Below, piece by piece: positions 22,295 to 34,599 of a DNA stretch of 64,000 nucleotides. Source of the DNA: Ochotona curzoniae (lineage: Eukaryota > Chordata > Mammalia > Lagomorpha > Ochotonidae); the NCBI RefSeq assembly GCF_017591425.1, contig NW_024464918.1, positions 26,192,001-26,256,000 of the forward strand, read 5' to 3'. Numbering within the stretch: the stretch's first letter is position 1; each line of letters begins with the position of its first letter. Under the pieces are notes generated by a model that was not told the DNA's origin, searched no databases, and saw only the letters and a list, made by a program, of their open reading frames with translations. A program made the position numbers and the translations under genes.

Positions 22295-22583
22295 AAGATT
22301 CATTTCTTTTCACTGGAAATGCAGGTTTACAGAGAGAAGGAAAGAACTTTCATCCACTGGTTCCATTGCCCAAATCCTTGCAATGGCTGGAGCTAAGCTG
22401 ATCTGAAGCTAGGAGCCTCTTTCAGGTTTCCTATGTGGATACAGGGTCCCAAAGCCCTGCTTTCCTAGGCCATAAGCAGGGATGTGGATCGGAAGTGGAG
22501 CAGCCAGAACATGAACTGGTGCCCACGTGGGATCCCAGCGCTTGCAGGGAGAGGATTAGCCAATTGAGCCATTACTCTGGGCC
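22295..22583 (-). repeat. CSINE, first copy downstream of SPRY4
   Basis: Tail 'gattcatttcttttcactgg', body 'cataagcagggatgtggatc', head 'ccattactctgggccc'. It marks the end of the SINE-free domain. Confidence 0.85.
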
Positions 22584-22589
22584 CAGTCC

Positions 22590-22715
22590 TTGCCATACTT
22601 TAATCTTCAAATAATCGACCTTGTTTTGCAGGTGAGAAAAACCATTGCTCAGAGAGGTTAAGGTCACATGGCTGCTGAGCCAGCAGTATACTTGCACCTC
22701 TGTCTTCCTTTTGCA
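22590..22715 (+). repeat. MIR relic
   Basis: Core 'ttgttttgcaggtgagaaaa...gctcagagaggttaaggtcacatggctgctgagccag' matches the MIR conserved centre. Confidence 0.65.
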
Positions 22716-23628
22716 CTTCAGTCTGCGCATTCACTTCTTCCCCCACTTGGCTCTCCTTGGAGTGAAGGTTTCTAAGAAGATGCTGCCTAAGCTGAGAGTG
22801 AGAACCAGTCTTCTAATCTCTTATATACCTCTCCTACTGCTTTGGAAGCTTCTGGCAGAGGCTGGCCTAAGTGGCATTCAGTGTCAGCTGTATAAACTGA
22901 TTGATGACACACTGGGAGAAGTCACAGATGGGTGAGCACATAGACTTTACTTTTGTGCTAAACAGAGGCAGGCTATAGTCTGCCACATGATTGTTTAACA
23001 ATAATAGACTTGTATATCAATGCTGGGATGCCTGACCCTGCAGCTCTGAATGTGGGCCAGAGCACCAAGCTTGGGGAGACCCAACCCAGTGCTTTCCAGG
23101 CCTTATTTCCTTCATTCCTCATGCCCTCTTCTCAATGCTTTCACTATCCCTGTTTTATAGACAACCAGGTAAAGTACCATGTCTAAAGATGTGCTTTTCC
23201 TGCTTTCCTGCCCAAGAGTCTACCCACAGGTACTGGTGAGAAGGCACAGCAGAGAGCCCTTGTGGCTACAGACTTCAGGGCAATGCATTGGTTTGCAAAA
23301 CTGAATCTCAAAAACTCATCCCTCAGCTCCTGATGCCACTTGGCCAATGACAGCACACCACAAGGAGCTAACAACATGGAGACCACTGAAGGAATGTGCA
23401 CTATTTGGCTCCCAGGCCCCTGTAGATGATGGCCACTGCAAGCACCAAGGTAGCATCATTAGGGAAACTCACTACTCACACAAGGCTGCAGTAAGAATTA
23501 TCTTGCACCAGCACAGAGAAAAAGGGCTAGGGTGCTATTTAGCTACTTTAAAAAACAAACAAAAACAAAAAACAACTTTGCAAGTTCAATGATCTTAGTA
23601 TTTTTTAAAAAAATCTTTAAAACTATTT
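22716..23628. other. Intergenic, no gene seen
   Basis: Unique sequence. A short MIR-like piece ('ccctgttttatagacaacc') lies near 23147-23170. Confidence 0.55.
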
Positions 23629-23958
23629 GGGCTGGGCCTGGTGCGGTGGCCTATCTGCTAAAGTCCTCACCTTGAACACACTGGGATCCCATACGGTCGC
23701 CAGTTCTAATCCTGGCAGCCCCACTTCCCATCCAGCTCCCTGCTTGTGGCCTGGGAAAGCAGTCAAGGATGGCCCAAGGCCTTGGGACCCTGCACCCGTG
23801 CGGGAGACCTGGTTCCAGCTTCTAGCTCCTGGCTTTGGATGAGCTCAGCTCTGGCCATTGCATCCACTTGGGAAGTGAACCACTGGGCAGCAGATCTTTC
23901 TCTTTGTATCTCCTTCTCTCTGTAAATATGATTTTCCAATAAATAAATAAATATTTTT
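23629..23958 (+). repeat. CSINE, full length
   Basis: Starts gggctgggcctggtgcggtg and ends ccaataaataaataaat plus T-run, directly abutting an inverted copy. Confidence 0.93.
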
Positions 23959-24530
23959 TTAAAATTTATTTATTTGAAAGGCAGACTTAGAAAGAGAGAG
24001 ATTTACTCTTTTACTCTTCAAATCGCTATAAAAGTCAGGGCCAGACAATGCCCAAGCCAGGAGCCAGAAGCTTCATCTGGGTCTCACATGGATGACAGAG
24101 GCCCAGGCATTTGAACCATCTTTTTTTTTTAAGATTTATTTATTTTTATTACAAAGTCAGATATACAGAGAGGAAGAGAGACAGAGAGGAAGATCTTCCG
24201 TCCGATGATTCACTCCCCAAGTGAGCACAACGGCCAATGCTATGCCGATCTGAAGCCAGGAGCCAGAAACTTCCTCCAGGTCTTGCACGCGGGTGCAGGG
24301 TCCCAAAGCCTTGGGCCATCCTTGACTGCTTTCTCAGGCCACAAGCAGGGAGCTGGATGGGAAGTGGAGCTGCCGGGATTAGAACCCGCGCCCATATGGG
24401 ATCCCAGCGCTTTCAAGGAGAGGACTTTAGCCACTAGGCCACCATGCCGGGCTCGAACCATCTGCTTTTTCGGACCATTAGCAGGGAGCTGAATCAAAAG
24501 TGGAGAAGCTATTGGAGCGTGGGCTACTGT
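23959..24530 (-). repeat. CSINE, old copy, split by a younger CSINE
   Basis: The 3' half is at 23959-24121 and the 5' half resumes at 24455 ('gaaccatctgctttttcgg...agcagggagctgaatc'). The inserted element is at 24122-24454. Confidence 0.8.
24122..24454 (-). repeat. CSINE, young, nested in an older CSINE
   Basis: Full length, flanked by a perfect 9-bp target-site duplication gaaccatct (24113-24121 and 24455-24463). It is close to the consensus of the youngest copies in the window. Confidence 0.95.
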
Positions 24531-24795
24531 ATGCTAAGGTAGCATCTCAAATGGGTATCAGTTCCAGTCCTAGCTGCTTTGCTCTGATCCAGCTTCCTCC
24601 TAATGCAGCTGTGAAACAGCTAAAGAAGATGGCGCAAGAGCTGCAGCCCCTGTTACCCATATAAGCAAACTGTATGGCTGGCCCTGACCCTGACCATTGT
24701 GATCATTTTGGAATGAACTAATTGCAGACAGAAGATCTCTTTTTCTCTTCCTCTCTTTCTATAACAATGGTTTTCTAATAAAATCATCTTAACAC
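24520..24795 (+). repeat. CSINE, old copy
   Basis: Diverged, with 'gatccagcttcctcctaatgc', 'acagaagatctctttttctc' and an AATAAAATCATCTT tail. Confidence 0.65.
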
Positions 24796-25019
24796 AAACA
24801 CTATTATCACAAGGAGAATAACAGCAAACCCTGAAGTTCTCTTTACCCTGTGCCTAGGTTTTTAACATTTTGCTATAAGCCATTTATTTGACAAACTGGG
24901 AGTATCTGCTGTGGGTGAGGCAATGTCCTTCCACCTTGAGACTCATGTATGGGACCACATGGCCCCAACTGTTCTGCAACATCATCTTCTACAACTGCAC
25001 CTTGTCTCATCTGATCATG

Positions 25020-25318
25020 TGATTATTTATGTATTTGAGAGGTGGAACTATAGAGAGAGAGAGGCAGAGAATCTTCCATCTGCTGGTTCAATATCCAAAT
25101 GGCTGCAACAGCCGGGGCTGGGCCAGGCCAAACACAGGAACCAGGAGTTTCATCTGGGTGTCTCAAGGGCCTAAGTACTTGGGTCATCTGCTGCTGCTTT
25201 CTCAGGCATATTAGCAAGAAGCTGATTGGAAGTGGAGCACCTGGGACTTTAATCAACATCCATATGGGATGCAGGAACTGATGGTAGGATTAGCCCTACA
25301 ACCACAATGCCAGCCCTG
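25020..25318 (-). repeat. CSINE, older copy
   Basis: Tail 'gattatttatgtatttgaga', body 'gcaacagccggggctgggcc', head with 'ccacaatgccagccc'. Confidence 0.8.
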
Positions 25319-25335
25319 TGGAAAATTATTTAAAT

Positions 25336-25618
25336 TAAAAAAAAAATTTTATGTATTCTAAAGAGAGAGAGAATTGTACACACAGAACAAGAGACAGAGA
25401 GATCATCCACGTACCGGTTCACTCCTCAAATGTCCCAACAGCAGAGGCCAGGTGGAAGCCAGGAGCTGGGAATTCCATCTTGGTCTCTCACATGGGGGAC
25501 AGGGACTCAAGCAACTGGGTCACATATCACTGCCTTTCCAGGCACATGAGCAGTGAGCTGTGTCAGAAGCAGAGCAGCCCAGACACAGAGGCTTAACCTG
25601 TTGCACCACAATGGTATC
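25336..25618 (-). repeat. CSINE, old copy
   Basis: Tail 'attttatgtattctaaagag' followed by a GA-rich box, 'tggtctctcacatggggga' and head 'gttgcaccacaatggtatca'. Confidence 0.7.
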
Positions 25619-26661
25619 ACACAAGCTGAAAATGCTGGTGACCTGCAATGCAAGACTCCTGACTGATGGAGTTGCTGTTTGCTATTTCCTTACAAGGCTG
25701 ATGTTTTAGAAGCATCACAGGGTGGGGAGGGGGCCTGAGAAGTTAGCTGAACTCACCAAACTGCCTGTTATTAACCATGTACGGCTTTCTAATCTGTCAG
25801 TCATTGCTTTTTACAGTTACTAAAAGGAAAAGGTCACCTTGACTATAATCTCAACTCTGTAAGTACAGGAAGTCACTGTTTCCTACTCTTTCTGAGAATT
25901 CCTCAGCATTGGTGTCCCCAAGTTCCTCTTCCGGGGAGGCAGGAGCCATAGCCAGCTCTATACACTTATCTGCACCCGACAGAGTTTGGCTACTAAGCCA
26001 CCCAGGAGTGTGACTACTCCCATCTCCCAGGAACTAGCCAAGCAGGAAGAGCTTCCAGAGTCTCAGAGCAGATCGTACCAGTTTATGTGACAATCCCGTT
26101 TTTCTTCAACAGGGGGAGGGTATGGGGAACTGAAGTTGCCTCTCAGAAAATCTTCCCAAGCACATCCCACACAATGTCTTTCAAATCAAAATTCGTGTTT
26201 TCCTTAATTCCAGGAAGGAGAAGGGAAGTGAGATCTTAAATAGGTCTCAAATTAGAAACAGCCTGCCCCCGCAGCCCTCCCCAGCTACACAGCCCAGCAA
26301 GTCTCTCCTGTGGACTTTCAGACTGGAGCCCTGCCAAAAATGTGAGCAAGAATTTGGCCCATTGTTACTTTAAATATCCTGTGTCGCAGGCCATCTAGGA
26401 ATGTCTAAGTATGGGAATTTTCCTTGTGAGGTCTGAGACAGGGATATAAATAACTCACTTGTTGCATTCTGTCTCCATCCTGCCTCTCTCCGCTTTAGTG
26501 GCCACACTCTGCCCTCCTACTTCATAGTGGTCACCAGCCACTGCTGCAAAGTGATGCCTGAGGTGCGCCTTCCCCAGCCCTCCCGCTGTCACTCCTGAGT
26601 GCCAGGTGAGCAACGCAGTAGCTGTGTCCAAGGCTGCTCTAAATTCCTGTTGAACATTTAA
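25619..26661. other. Intergenic, no gene seen
   Basis: Unique, repeat-free sequence without a supported exon. Confidence 0.55.
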
Positions 26662-26968
26662 CCTCCAGTTGGCACTGTGGCACCAGCATCCCCTGTGGGA
26701 GCACTGGTTTGAATCCTGGATGCCTCACTTGCATCAGCTCCCTGCTGGTGCTGCTGGGAAAGCAGCAGAAGATGGTCCAAGTGCCTAGACCCCTGCCACC
26801 CATGTGGGAACCCTGTCAAGAAGTCCTTGGCTCCTGCCTTTGGCCTGGGCCCATTGTGGCTATCTGAGGAGCGATCCAGCAGATTGAAGATCTCTGTCTG
26901 TGTCCCCCAACCCCACTGTCCTGCCACTCATCACTCTGCCTTTCAAATAAAATACATTTTTTTGCAAA
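26662..26968 (+). repeat. CSINE, older copy
   Basis: Head 'cagttggcactgtggcacca', body 'gctgggaaagcagcagaaga', tail 'tttcaaataaaatacattt'. Confidence 0.8.
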
Positions 26969-27736
26969 AGAAAACTTGGTCTAGGGGACTTGGCCTAGGT
27001 TAACTCATTGTGGCCCTTCTATCCTCAAGTCATTTAGCTTGGGCCTCTGTTGCATTGGCTGGAGAGAGATTTGTTCAATGTCTCCTTAGTACGCCGTCCA
27101 CATGCATACTCTTCTGGCCTCAGCTCCTTCCCCTCATGGCCTGGTACAGGCTGTTGGCAGTGGTCCCTCTCTTGTGGCTCTGGTTTCCCAGTTTTCTTGC
27201 AGGGAGAAAATCTTGCCGAAACTGGGGAGCTTCTGGCTTTTCTCACCAGGCAGTCCTTGAAGAAGCAAAGTGCCACCTACTGCCACTCCACCAGCCTAGC
27301 AACCCAGGTGTGCTGCTACCTGCCAGCCATGCCTCCCATTTCCTCTTCCTGTCTCAGGCTGCCAGTGCAGTGACCCTGAAAGCATGCCTCTCTGTCAGAA
27401 GATGCCATTTGTTTCTGTGAGGTCATGATAGCTCAGATCTTAGCTGGACTACACAGCAGCAGTGAGAACAGATGGGCTGCAGAACCTCCAATGCCCCCTC
27501 TGAACTAACGACTTATAAAAACCTACAGATTATTGTCAGTGGGGATCTAGGTGACCCCCTAAAACTGAAATACAGAAAAAGAGCAGATGGAGGAGGAAGA
27601 ACCATACAACTTGAGAGTGGCATGGGTTGGGGAAGACATAATCATGGAGATCATTCAAGAATCACAGGGAGGCAGTCTGGGATGATTTGAGAAACCCTTA
27701 GGGAAAAAGAAGGGACAGTGTGGATTCCTCACCCTT
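26969..27736. other. Intergenic, no gene seen
   Basis: Unique sequence. Overlapping ORFs of about 100-136 codons at 27010-27420 show no recognisable protein similarity. Confidence 0.5.
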
Positions 27737-27860
27737 ATGGCTCCCAGGGTCCACAATAGCAGGAAGCTAGAATTGGAAGCCGAGCTGGAAATCAAACCCA
27801 GAACTGCCAATATTGAAGGCAGGTCCTTGAGCACCAGACCAAATGCCTGCCCCAGGGTAG
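27737..27860 (-). repeat. Partial old SINE (head half), tentative
   Basis: The string 'gaagccgagctggaaatcaa' followed by 'caggtccttgagcaccagac' and 'atgcctgcccc' resembles the 5' half of a minus-strand CSINE. Confidence 0.4.
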
Positions 27861-27978
27861 GACTTGGAAAGCTCCATTACCCAGGAGCCATGTGGGAATT
27901 GAGTTGCTTCCTCTTGCCTGCTGATGGCAGAGGAAGCTGTCAACACAGGACAAGTGACAACTCTGGGTCCTCTTAGAG

Positions 27979-28183
27979 CAGGGGTGGGGAACATCTGGCC
28001 CACAGGCTGTAAAAGGCCTGCAAAATCATCTGGTCTGGCCCTGCCTAGGCAAACGCAGGCAAGACTCAACAATTCATCAGCTCTATAGTAGGGTAATGTT
28101 TAAGTTGATAATTCTGTGTAGTCCAACAATGAAGCCATAAATATCCAAATGGCCCTTGGCAGAAAAAAGCCTTCCCACCGGCA
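27979..28183. mobile_element. Miniature hAT-like DNA transposon, decayed
   Basis: The left end starts caggggtggggaac. The right end ends ccttcccaccggca, a decayed inverted copy. The interior contains the 'aaatatccaaatggcccttg' and 'ttaagttgataattctg' strings I recall from a widespread mammalian non-autonomous hAT family with this terminus. A clean 8-bp target duplication was not seen. There is no transposase ORF. Confidence 0.5.
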
Positions 28184-29334
28184 TGGAGAGTGTGAAGCTT
28201 CAAATGAGGAGCTAAAGTAGTACCCATTGATTGCCTGTTCTGAGGCGCTGCTGCTTGCACCTTATTGGCCAACAATGACTTAGGGCCTAGAATGTGCCAG
28301 GCAAGGCTTGGGCTCTAGGGCTGTGTGAGGAGCAGGACCATTCTGGAGGAAAGAAGTGATATTCAGAGAGTGCAAAAGGTTGCAGGGAAGGGAGAACAAG
28401 CAACACAGCAGAGGATGACCCAGGCACTGGCCAGGGAAAGCTACCCTAAGGGAATGATGCTGCAGCTGAAACCCAAGGAGGACTGTGAGGGAGGAGCAGC
28501 AGGATAAAAGCATGGTCTTCCTGAGTGGGCCTCTCAGGATCAGATCCGCATACAACATGTACATGCTTGTGCACACACTCATGCAGGCTGTGGACACATA
28601 CTTATGCATATATACCCACACATATGTACACACACATACATGTACTCACACATATACAAACTCATTCAACCCACATACATGCTCAGACTCACAATACACA
28701 CCCACATGTGCACATTCAACATGCCTGCAAACCACAGAGGGAGGGCAAAGAAACATATGCAGGGACCGCTCGGACCAAACAAGATAGGGATGAGCTGGAC
28801 CAGCAGGTCTCACAAAGCAGCACCTGAGCAGGAAGGGTCTGCTAAGGCCCTGGAAGCCCCCACGGGAAGAAGGGTACACAGATGGCCCAGATAGAGAGCT
28901 CAATGTCCAGGTGCTGGGCCAGTAGAGAGAAACTTCACACTTTCCAGCTCAGCAGGCCCCCACCCTCCTCCTTTCCTCAAAGACTCCCAGGACCATAATC
29001 TACAAAGCAGTGCCGGGAGGGGGTGGGGGGGGAGTCCAGCCAGGAGTTCAAGGCCAGGAGCTTCCCCTTGACTCACAGTTCAAGTAGAGTTGTAACCATT
29101 CCCTTCAGATCAGAGCTGCCCAAACATAACTGAAGTAGAAACAAAACGAGGTCACATAGCCATAGGCCTCTCTAGGGCCTGTGGTAGATGAGCCCTGACA
29201 ACTGCTTTTTGACTGTTTTAACTGCAGATAATGCCAGCTGCATCAAGAGTGTAGGAGGGAAGGGTTCAGAGAGCAGCAGCAGGCCCCACACCATTGGTTA
29301 ACAGGAATTTTTACATGTTTTTAAGAAGCTGAAA
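28184..29334. other. Intergenic, with a degenerate (CA)-rich tract
   Basis: Positions about 28555-28715 are an interrupted CA/TA-rich tract that creates a spurious ORF of histidine and threonine. The remainder is unique and no gene is supported. Confidence 0.55.
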
Positions 29335-29568
29335 AATGGGCATGCTCCAGTCCCAGCTGCTCCACTCCTAATCCAGCTCCTTGCTAATCACCTGAGAAAG
29401 CAGAAGATGGCTCAAGCATTTGGACCCTGCACTCAAGTGGGAAACCTGGATGAAGTTCCTGGCTCTGGCCTGGGGAAGGCACAGCTCTGGTCACTGCAGC
29501 CATCTAGGAAGAGAATCAGAAGATAGAAGATCTCTCTCTGCCTCTCTTCTAAATGGACAATTTTTTTT
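29335..29568 (+). repeat. CSINE, 5'-truncated or diverged
   Basis: The body begins 'cagctgctccactcctaatc'. The tail 'acaattttttttaaat' abuts an inverted copy. Confidence 0.75.
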
Positions 29569-29865
29569 AAATTAAGATTTATTTCTTTTCATTGGAAAGG
29601 CTAATTTACTGAGAGAAGGAGAGACAAAGAGAAAGTTCTTCCATCCTCTGCTTCTCCCCAAATGGCCGAATGGCCAAATGGCCAAAGCTAACCAGATCCA
29701 AAGCCAGGAGTGTCTTCTGAATCTCTCATATGCATACTGGGGCCCAATGCCTGTGCCAAAAACAGGGAGCTGAATGGGAAGTGGAACAGCCAGGATATGA
29801 ACCATATGAGATGCTGGTGCTTGCAGATGGAGGATTAACCTGTTAAGCTACTGTACCAACTCAAG
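29569..29865 (-). repeat. CSINE, older copy
   Basis: Starts ttaagatttatttcttttca in tail orientation. The body contains a local triplication of 'aaatggcc' (29659-29684). Confidence 0.8.
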
Positions 29866-30178
29866 ACAAATTTTTTAAATAAATAAATAGGCTGGAGACT
29901 CAACCTTCTTACCCACACTGCTCTGAACCCTCCAGCTCTCCAAGAGATTTAATATACAAGGTAGCTTGGGCTCTTTCTTGGTCTCTGTCTCCTACCCTCC
30001 ATCTGATCAGCAGCAATGTTACTTTGAAAATCAAAGGTGTGCACTCCGACACATGCAGAATGTAATCTGTTCACACCAGAGCCACCCCAATGGCTCACCT
30101 TCTGGTCTCCCTGCTCCCCTCTGGGATCTGACAGTCAATTCATTGCCTAGCAGCTGGAGGGACTCTACAGGGCACCTT

Positions 30179-30207
30179 CACTGGCTGGCTGGCTGGCTGG
30201 CTGGCTT
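30179..30207. repeat. (GGCT)n microsatellite
   Basis: About seven GGCT units. Confidence 0.9.
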
Positions 30208-30399
30208 CTGACAGGGCCCTTCATCTCCATCTCACCCTACTCCACCCCTGTGCTTTCAGGCCCCCCACATGCACAGAAAGGGACAGCCCTTTGCTCATGA
30301 GATACTTGGGACCTCGCAATCCAAAACAGTCCACTTTGCAACCTTCCTCCACCCCTCAGCCTGCTTCATGTTTCCTCACTGCCTCCTTTTACCTCACAC

Positions 30400-30515
30400 A
30401 TACACTTTTGCGGGCTTGTTTGTTTTGTGTCTGTCTTGTCTACCAGGATGTAAGCATGGTAGGTGCTTAGTAAAAACATACTCAATGAACAGATGCACAA
30501 GGGAATGAATTCAGT
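30400..30515 (+). repeat. LINE-2 3' end relic
   Basis: 'gtctaccaggatgtaagcat' then 'gtaggtgcttagtaaaaaca' and 'tgaacagatgcac' follow the L2 3' terminal order. Confidence 0.55.
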
Positions 30516-31549
30516 TAGTAAGCTCCCATGTCAAGCATGCCTTCGTTGAGTCCTCACATACATTGTCCCCACAACCTGTGACTTTTACTCACAAGGCAAA
30601 GAAAACCTGCTGTAGCTCTGAGCCCTCTGCAGCAACTCTCCAAGACAGCCGTCTCTGCTAATAGTATTCAGCTCCCTACTCCTTCCTGCTCGGCCTTTTT
30701 GGCCAACTTGACCTATAAGGTCAAATCAAACACCTGTTCCTCTGCATCGCCTCTGCTGCCCCAGGCTATGCAGGTGCTTCCCTGCCCAGGCTTCTCACGC
30801 CCCCCTCCAATGACAGGGCATTCTTGGGCAGGCTATTTCACCTCTTGCCACTTGAATGCCTATCCAAAAGCCAAGAGGAAAGAATAAAATGGCTCATGGG
30901 TCTGTGGTGAAGACTTGGTAAGAAAAACAGTGTTCTTGGAGGCATGTCCTAGGTGCCTTTTCTTGTGCCATGGTGACCAGCTGCTGAGTGGTCTGTCACC
31001 TTAGCTGTCCCTCTGCAAAAGTCATTTTGCCACTGGATCCCAAGGCAGAAGAATGAAGAGGAGAAGTCTGATGGCTGATGGGCTCCTTTCTTGTGCATGG
31101 GCCTTAGGCCTTGAGGAAAGCCGCCATACACAGCCCTGGGTCCACTGTGCTGGGTCATGTCTTCCACAACATGAGACAACAGCATTGTTCCCCTGCAGAG
31201 GGTGCATCCTTCCAGGCACCATCTTGGGAGCTGGCAATGAGCAAGCCAACACCTGGATCTTAAAATCCCCAGCCTCTTCAACTGGGAGCAACACAGTTCT
31301 GTTGTCTATATAGAACCCTATCTCAGAGCACAAATGGACACAGGTGTCCTCCTACCAACCGAGTGTCCCTGGCAGATGAACTCACCTCTGAATCCCAGCA
31401 GACAATAGGCAGGTCATGGTGACCATTGGCCAAGTCAACAACGCTAAGAGTCTAAGCTGCCATTTCACCTGTCTGCCCTGGTGCCCAGCCAAGTGTGCTG
31501 CAAGGCACTTACAGCGAATGTGCTTATGCAGGTACATCCACAAGAAGCT

Positions 31550-31655
31550 CTTTTTTTTGGCCACTTTACAGATAAAGCAACTGAGGCTCTCAGAGCTTAG
31601 GCAAATTGCCACCCAGATAGTAGGTGGTTCAGCCAGCATTCAAACTAAAAGGAAG
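31550..31655 (+). repeat. MIR relic
   Basis: 'ccactttacagataaagcaa' through 'ctgaggctctcagagcttag' and 'cagccagcattcaaact' match the MIR core. Confidence 0.7.
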
Positions 31656-32264
31656 GAAGGAAGGAATGAAACCAATCAACTTGACCTTACTATTGCCTGA
31701 GCCCTAGCTGGGCTCAGGGGGATTAGTGTACACTTGTGTGTGAAAGGGCAGGAGCAAGCTAATCAGCTTGCAGATCTCCCATCCGTAGCCTGCCTCCAGA
31801 ACACAATGGCAGCTAATCGCTTCCTGCCGCCCTGGGAATGGGAGGGATGGGAGGGCACCTCCTTTTCCTTTGGAGGAAGGCCAATGCTCACCTCTGGGTG
31901 AGGGCTGAGTGGCGCCCTGTATGTTGGGCTCCAACACAGGGAAGCCCACCCCAAAGCCACTTAGTGGATATAGCGGCACAGGCTACAGCCCTGCTCTTGC
32001 CTTTCAAAATCATCAGTGAGAAGGGGAAAAATTCCATTTGAAAACACACGTGGGGGGAAAGCCTCATTTTTACTTGGCTCTGAGTGTTAACCCCTGCAGG
32101 GACTGCGAGACTCTCGGCTCAGTGCTGCCAGCACCCAGTGCACAGAGCAGCCTGGGCTTGTCCAAGGCTGGAAGCATGCTCCAAAGCAGGCCTGGGGGTC
32201 CAGGGCTGTCTGAAAAGCTTCCTCCAGCTTAGTTGCCCAACACAGAAAATACAGGGCTGACTGA

Positions 32265-32440
32265 GACACGTGGGTTGTGGGGACAGCCTCAGCTTCAAGC
32301 CCCAGTTCTGCCACTCTCTGAGTCACCTTCAATGTCACTCATCCTTTCTTGGCCTCAGTTTGCTCATCTGCAAAATGGGTTTCCTAATTCTCATATACTG
32401 CTATTGGTCTCAGGAGGGATGACGGTTGTGAAAAAGCAAG
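32265..32440 (-). repeat. MIR relic
   Basis: 'cctcagtttgctcatctgca' followed by 'aaatgggtttcctaattctc' is the reverse MIR core. Confidence 0.75.
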
Positions 32441-32649
32441 CACAGAGGACAGAACCAACCTGCTAGAGCCCACAACAGATCCCTTCCCTAATACAAACTC
32501 ACTCTGGCCACAGGAACCCAAGCACTTGAGCCTCACTTTCTGCTTCCCTGGGTGCACAGAAATAGAAAGCTGGAGTGATGGTGAGGCCAACACTGAAGCC
32601 CAGGCACATCTCAAACAGCATCCTACCTACCGCACCAATATCCCCCAGC

Positions 32650-32755
32650 ACTATTGCTGCCAAGTTAGTCATAGTTGAGATAACTAATTGGCTGCGACAA
32701 CTGCTCAGAGTCACAGGGCTGGTAAGAGGGTTGGAGCTCATGGCCAGTGGTCAAC
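32650..32755 (+). repeat. MIR relic, tentative
   Basis: 'cagagtcacagggctggtaa' plus 'gagggttggagctcatgg' fits the distal MIR core. Confidence 0.45.
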
Positions 32756-33987
32756 ACTGCTCTGCTCACATGGGAAAGGCATGGAATGTAGGGAAGCCGT
32801 TCACATTTCCTGGAGCCCTGGTCCAGCTAGCTTCAGGTAGGCTCGGCCGCTTCTAATGCCGCCATGTCCCTGCCAAAAAGCCCTCTGAGGTCTGCGCGGA
32901 GCAGCTCTGCTCCCTCTAAGGTGGCAGCTCTCTGTCCAGGCTTCCATCTGCCCTATGAACCTTTGGCCCCACCCTTGCCTTTGGAGCCAGGACCAAGATC
33001 TGGATCTGTCACCCTCTGGCTGTGCAAGCTGGCCTGTTTCCTCATCTGTCCTAAGGATGTCCCCGTGGCCTCCCTCTCTAGAACCCCGAAAGGCTGCAGG
33101 AAGATGCGTACGCTCTGACAACGAGAGAGGCCTGTCTGTCTGTGCTGAGTGACTCATTCATTTCCATGCTGAGTTGCAAATCCAGTGGCTCCACAACCAA
33201 TCTGTCTCTCCATCGGGGAATCTTTCTAGGCAAGGATCTGGACAGCAGAAGAGCCAACCATGGCCAAGAAGCAGGTTTGCAGCCATCACCCCCACCCAGC
33301 AGCCCCTTGCTAAGCCTGGGGGCAGCGGGGGGGTTCCAAAGCAGTTGCAGCCAAGCACAATCCCACAATCTGCGTCCTTCCCCGTAACCTGTTCAGGATT
33401 AGGCGGCCAGGAGGTCATAAAACACCCAGAGGAAGCGGGGAGCATCCCACAATTGTAGGAACCCGGGAGGCAAGGGAAGTAGCCTGTGTGCAGGACTGTC
33501 ATCCTCCAGGGAAGTGGGCCATAAATCGCCGCCTTAAGGGCTGCTGAAAGGATCCCAGCTATTTATAAAAAACAAGGCCCAGGCTTTGGAATTCTGGGAA
33601 GAGGCAGTCGTCTTCTCCAGGATAATTGGGGCTTGGACATTGAGGCAAACAAAACCTCCCAATCCACTCAGCCCTGGGGAAGGGATGCTAAAAGGTGTTT
33701 GCTGTGAAGGCAGGGGCCACCTAGCTGCTGCTCCCAAGGCTGCTGCTGGGCGGGCAGTCCCATTGCTAACTTTCTAGTGCAGGTCACCAAGCACACACAG
33801 ATTAACTCCTGCATACACACTGTTTAGCCCCAGACACACGAGGGGCAGATACAGATTCGTGAGCCACAATCAACTTTGCCTTCCACTTGCTGGCTTGCCC
33901 TCCTTGAATGCTGTCATCCCTGTTGCCTTCTTAAATGTAACCTCCACTGAGAAACCTTCTGTGGCCCACATGGCTATGTTCCATTTT

Positions 33988-34319
33988 TTTTTTAAGATTT
34001 ATTTGTTTTTATTACAAAGTCAGATATACAGAGAGGAGAAGAGAAAGAGAGGAAGATCTTCTGTCCAATGATTCACGCCCCAAGTGACCACAACGGCCGG
34101 TACTATGCCGATCCAAAGCCAGAAACCAGGAACCTCTTCCGGGTCTCCCACGCGGGTGCAGGGTCCCAAGGCTCTGGGCCATCCTCAACTGCTTTCCCAG
34201 GCCATAAGCAGGGAGCTGGATGGGAAGTGGAGCTGCTGGGATATGAACCGGCACCCATATGGGATCCCGGTGCATTCAAGGCAAGGACTTAGGCCACTAG
34301 GCCACCGCGCCAGGCCCTG
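33988..34319 (-). repeat. CSINE, young, full length
   Basis: Flanked by an 11-bp target-site duplication tgttccatttt (33977-33987 and 34320-34330). The sequence is close to consensus. Confidence 0.95.
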
Positions 34320-34599
34320 TGTTCCATTTTCTTAAAGGAACCCTCAGGCATGTCCCAGCTGGGCTGCTCAGACCAGTGTTCCCACCAGACCCCAAGTGCC
34401 GGCTCTCTGCTAGGCAAGTTTGTTGCATTTATAAATAAATACATGCAAGAGCAATGCAGGAGAGGACCTTGACTGTTGGTGTTAGGAGGTGGGTGGGAAG
34501 GACTGGAAATGTGGAGGCCTTCAGACACACAGTGATACTGAGCTGGTCCTGAAGCCTGGAGCAAGAATGCAGGCTGCAAGAGACTGGCATGGCAACAGT

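Larger units (their letters stand above)
29866..33987. other. CSINE-free intergenic interval, no gene seen
   Basis: About 4.1 kb without CSINE. Contains the GGCT tract, L2 and several MIR relics listed separately, plus unique sequence. No supported exon. Confidence 0.55.

Noticed and set aside
28485..28894. Histidine/threonine-rich ORFs
   Set aside because: Produced by a degenerate CA/TA microsatellite.
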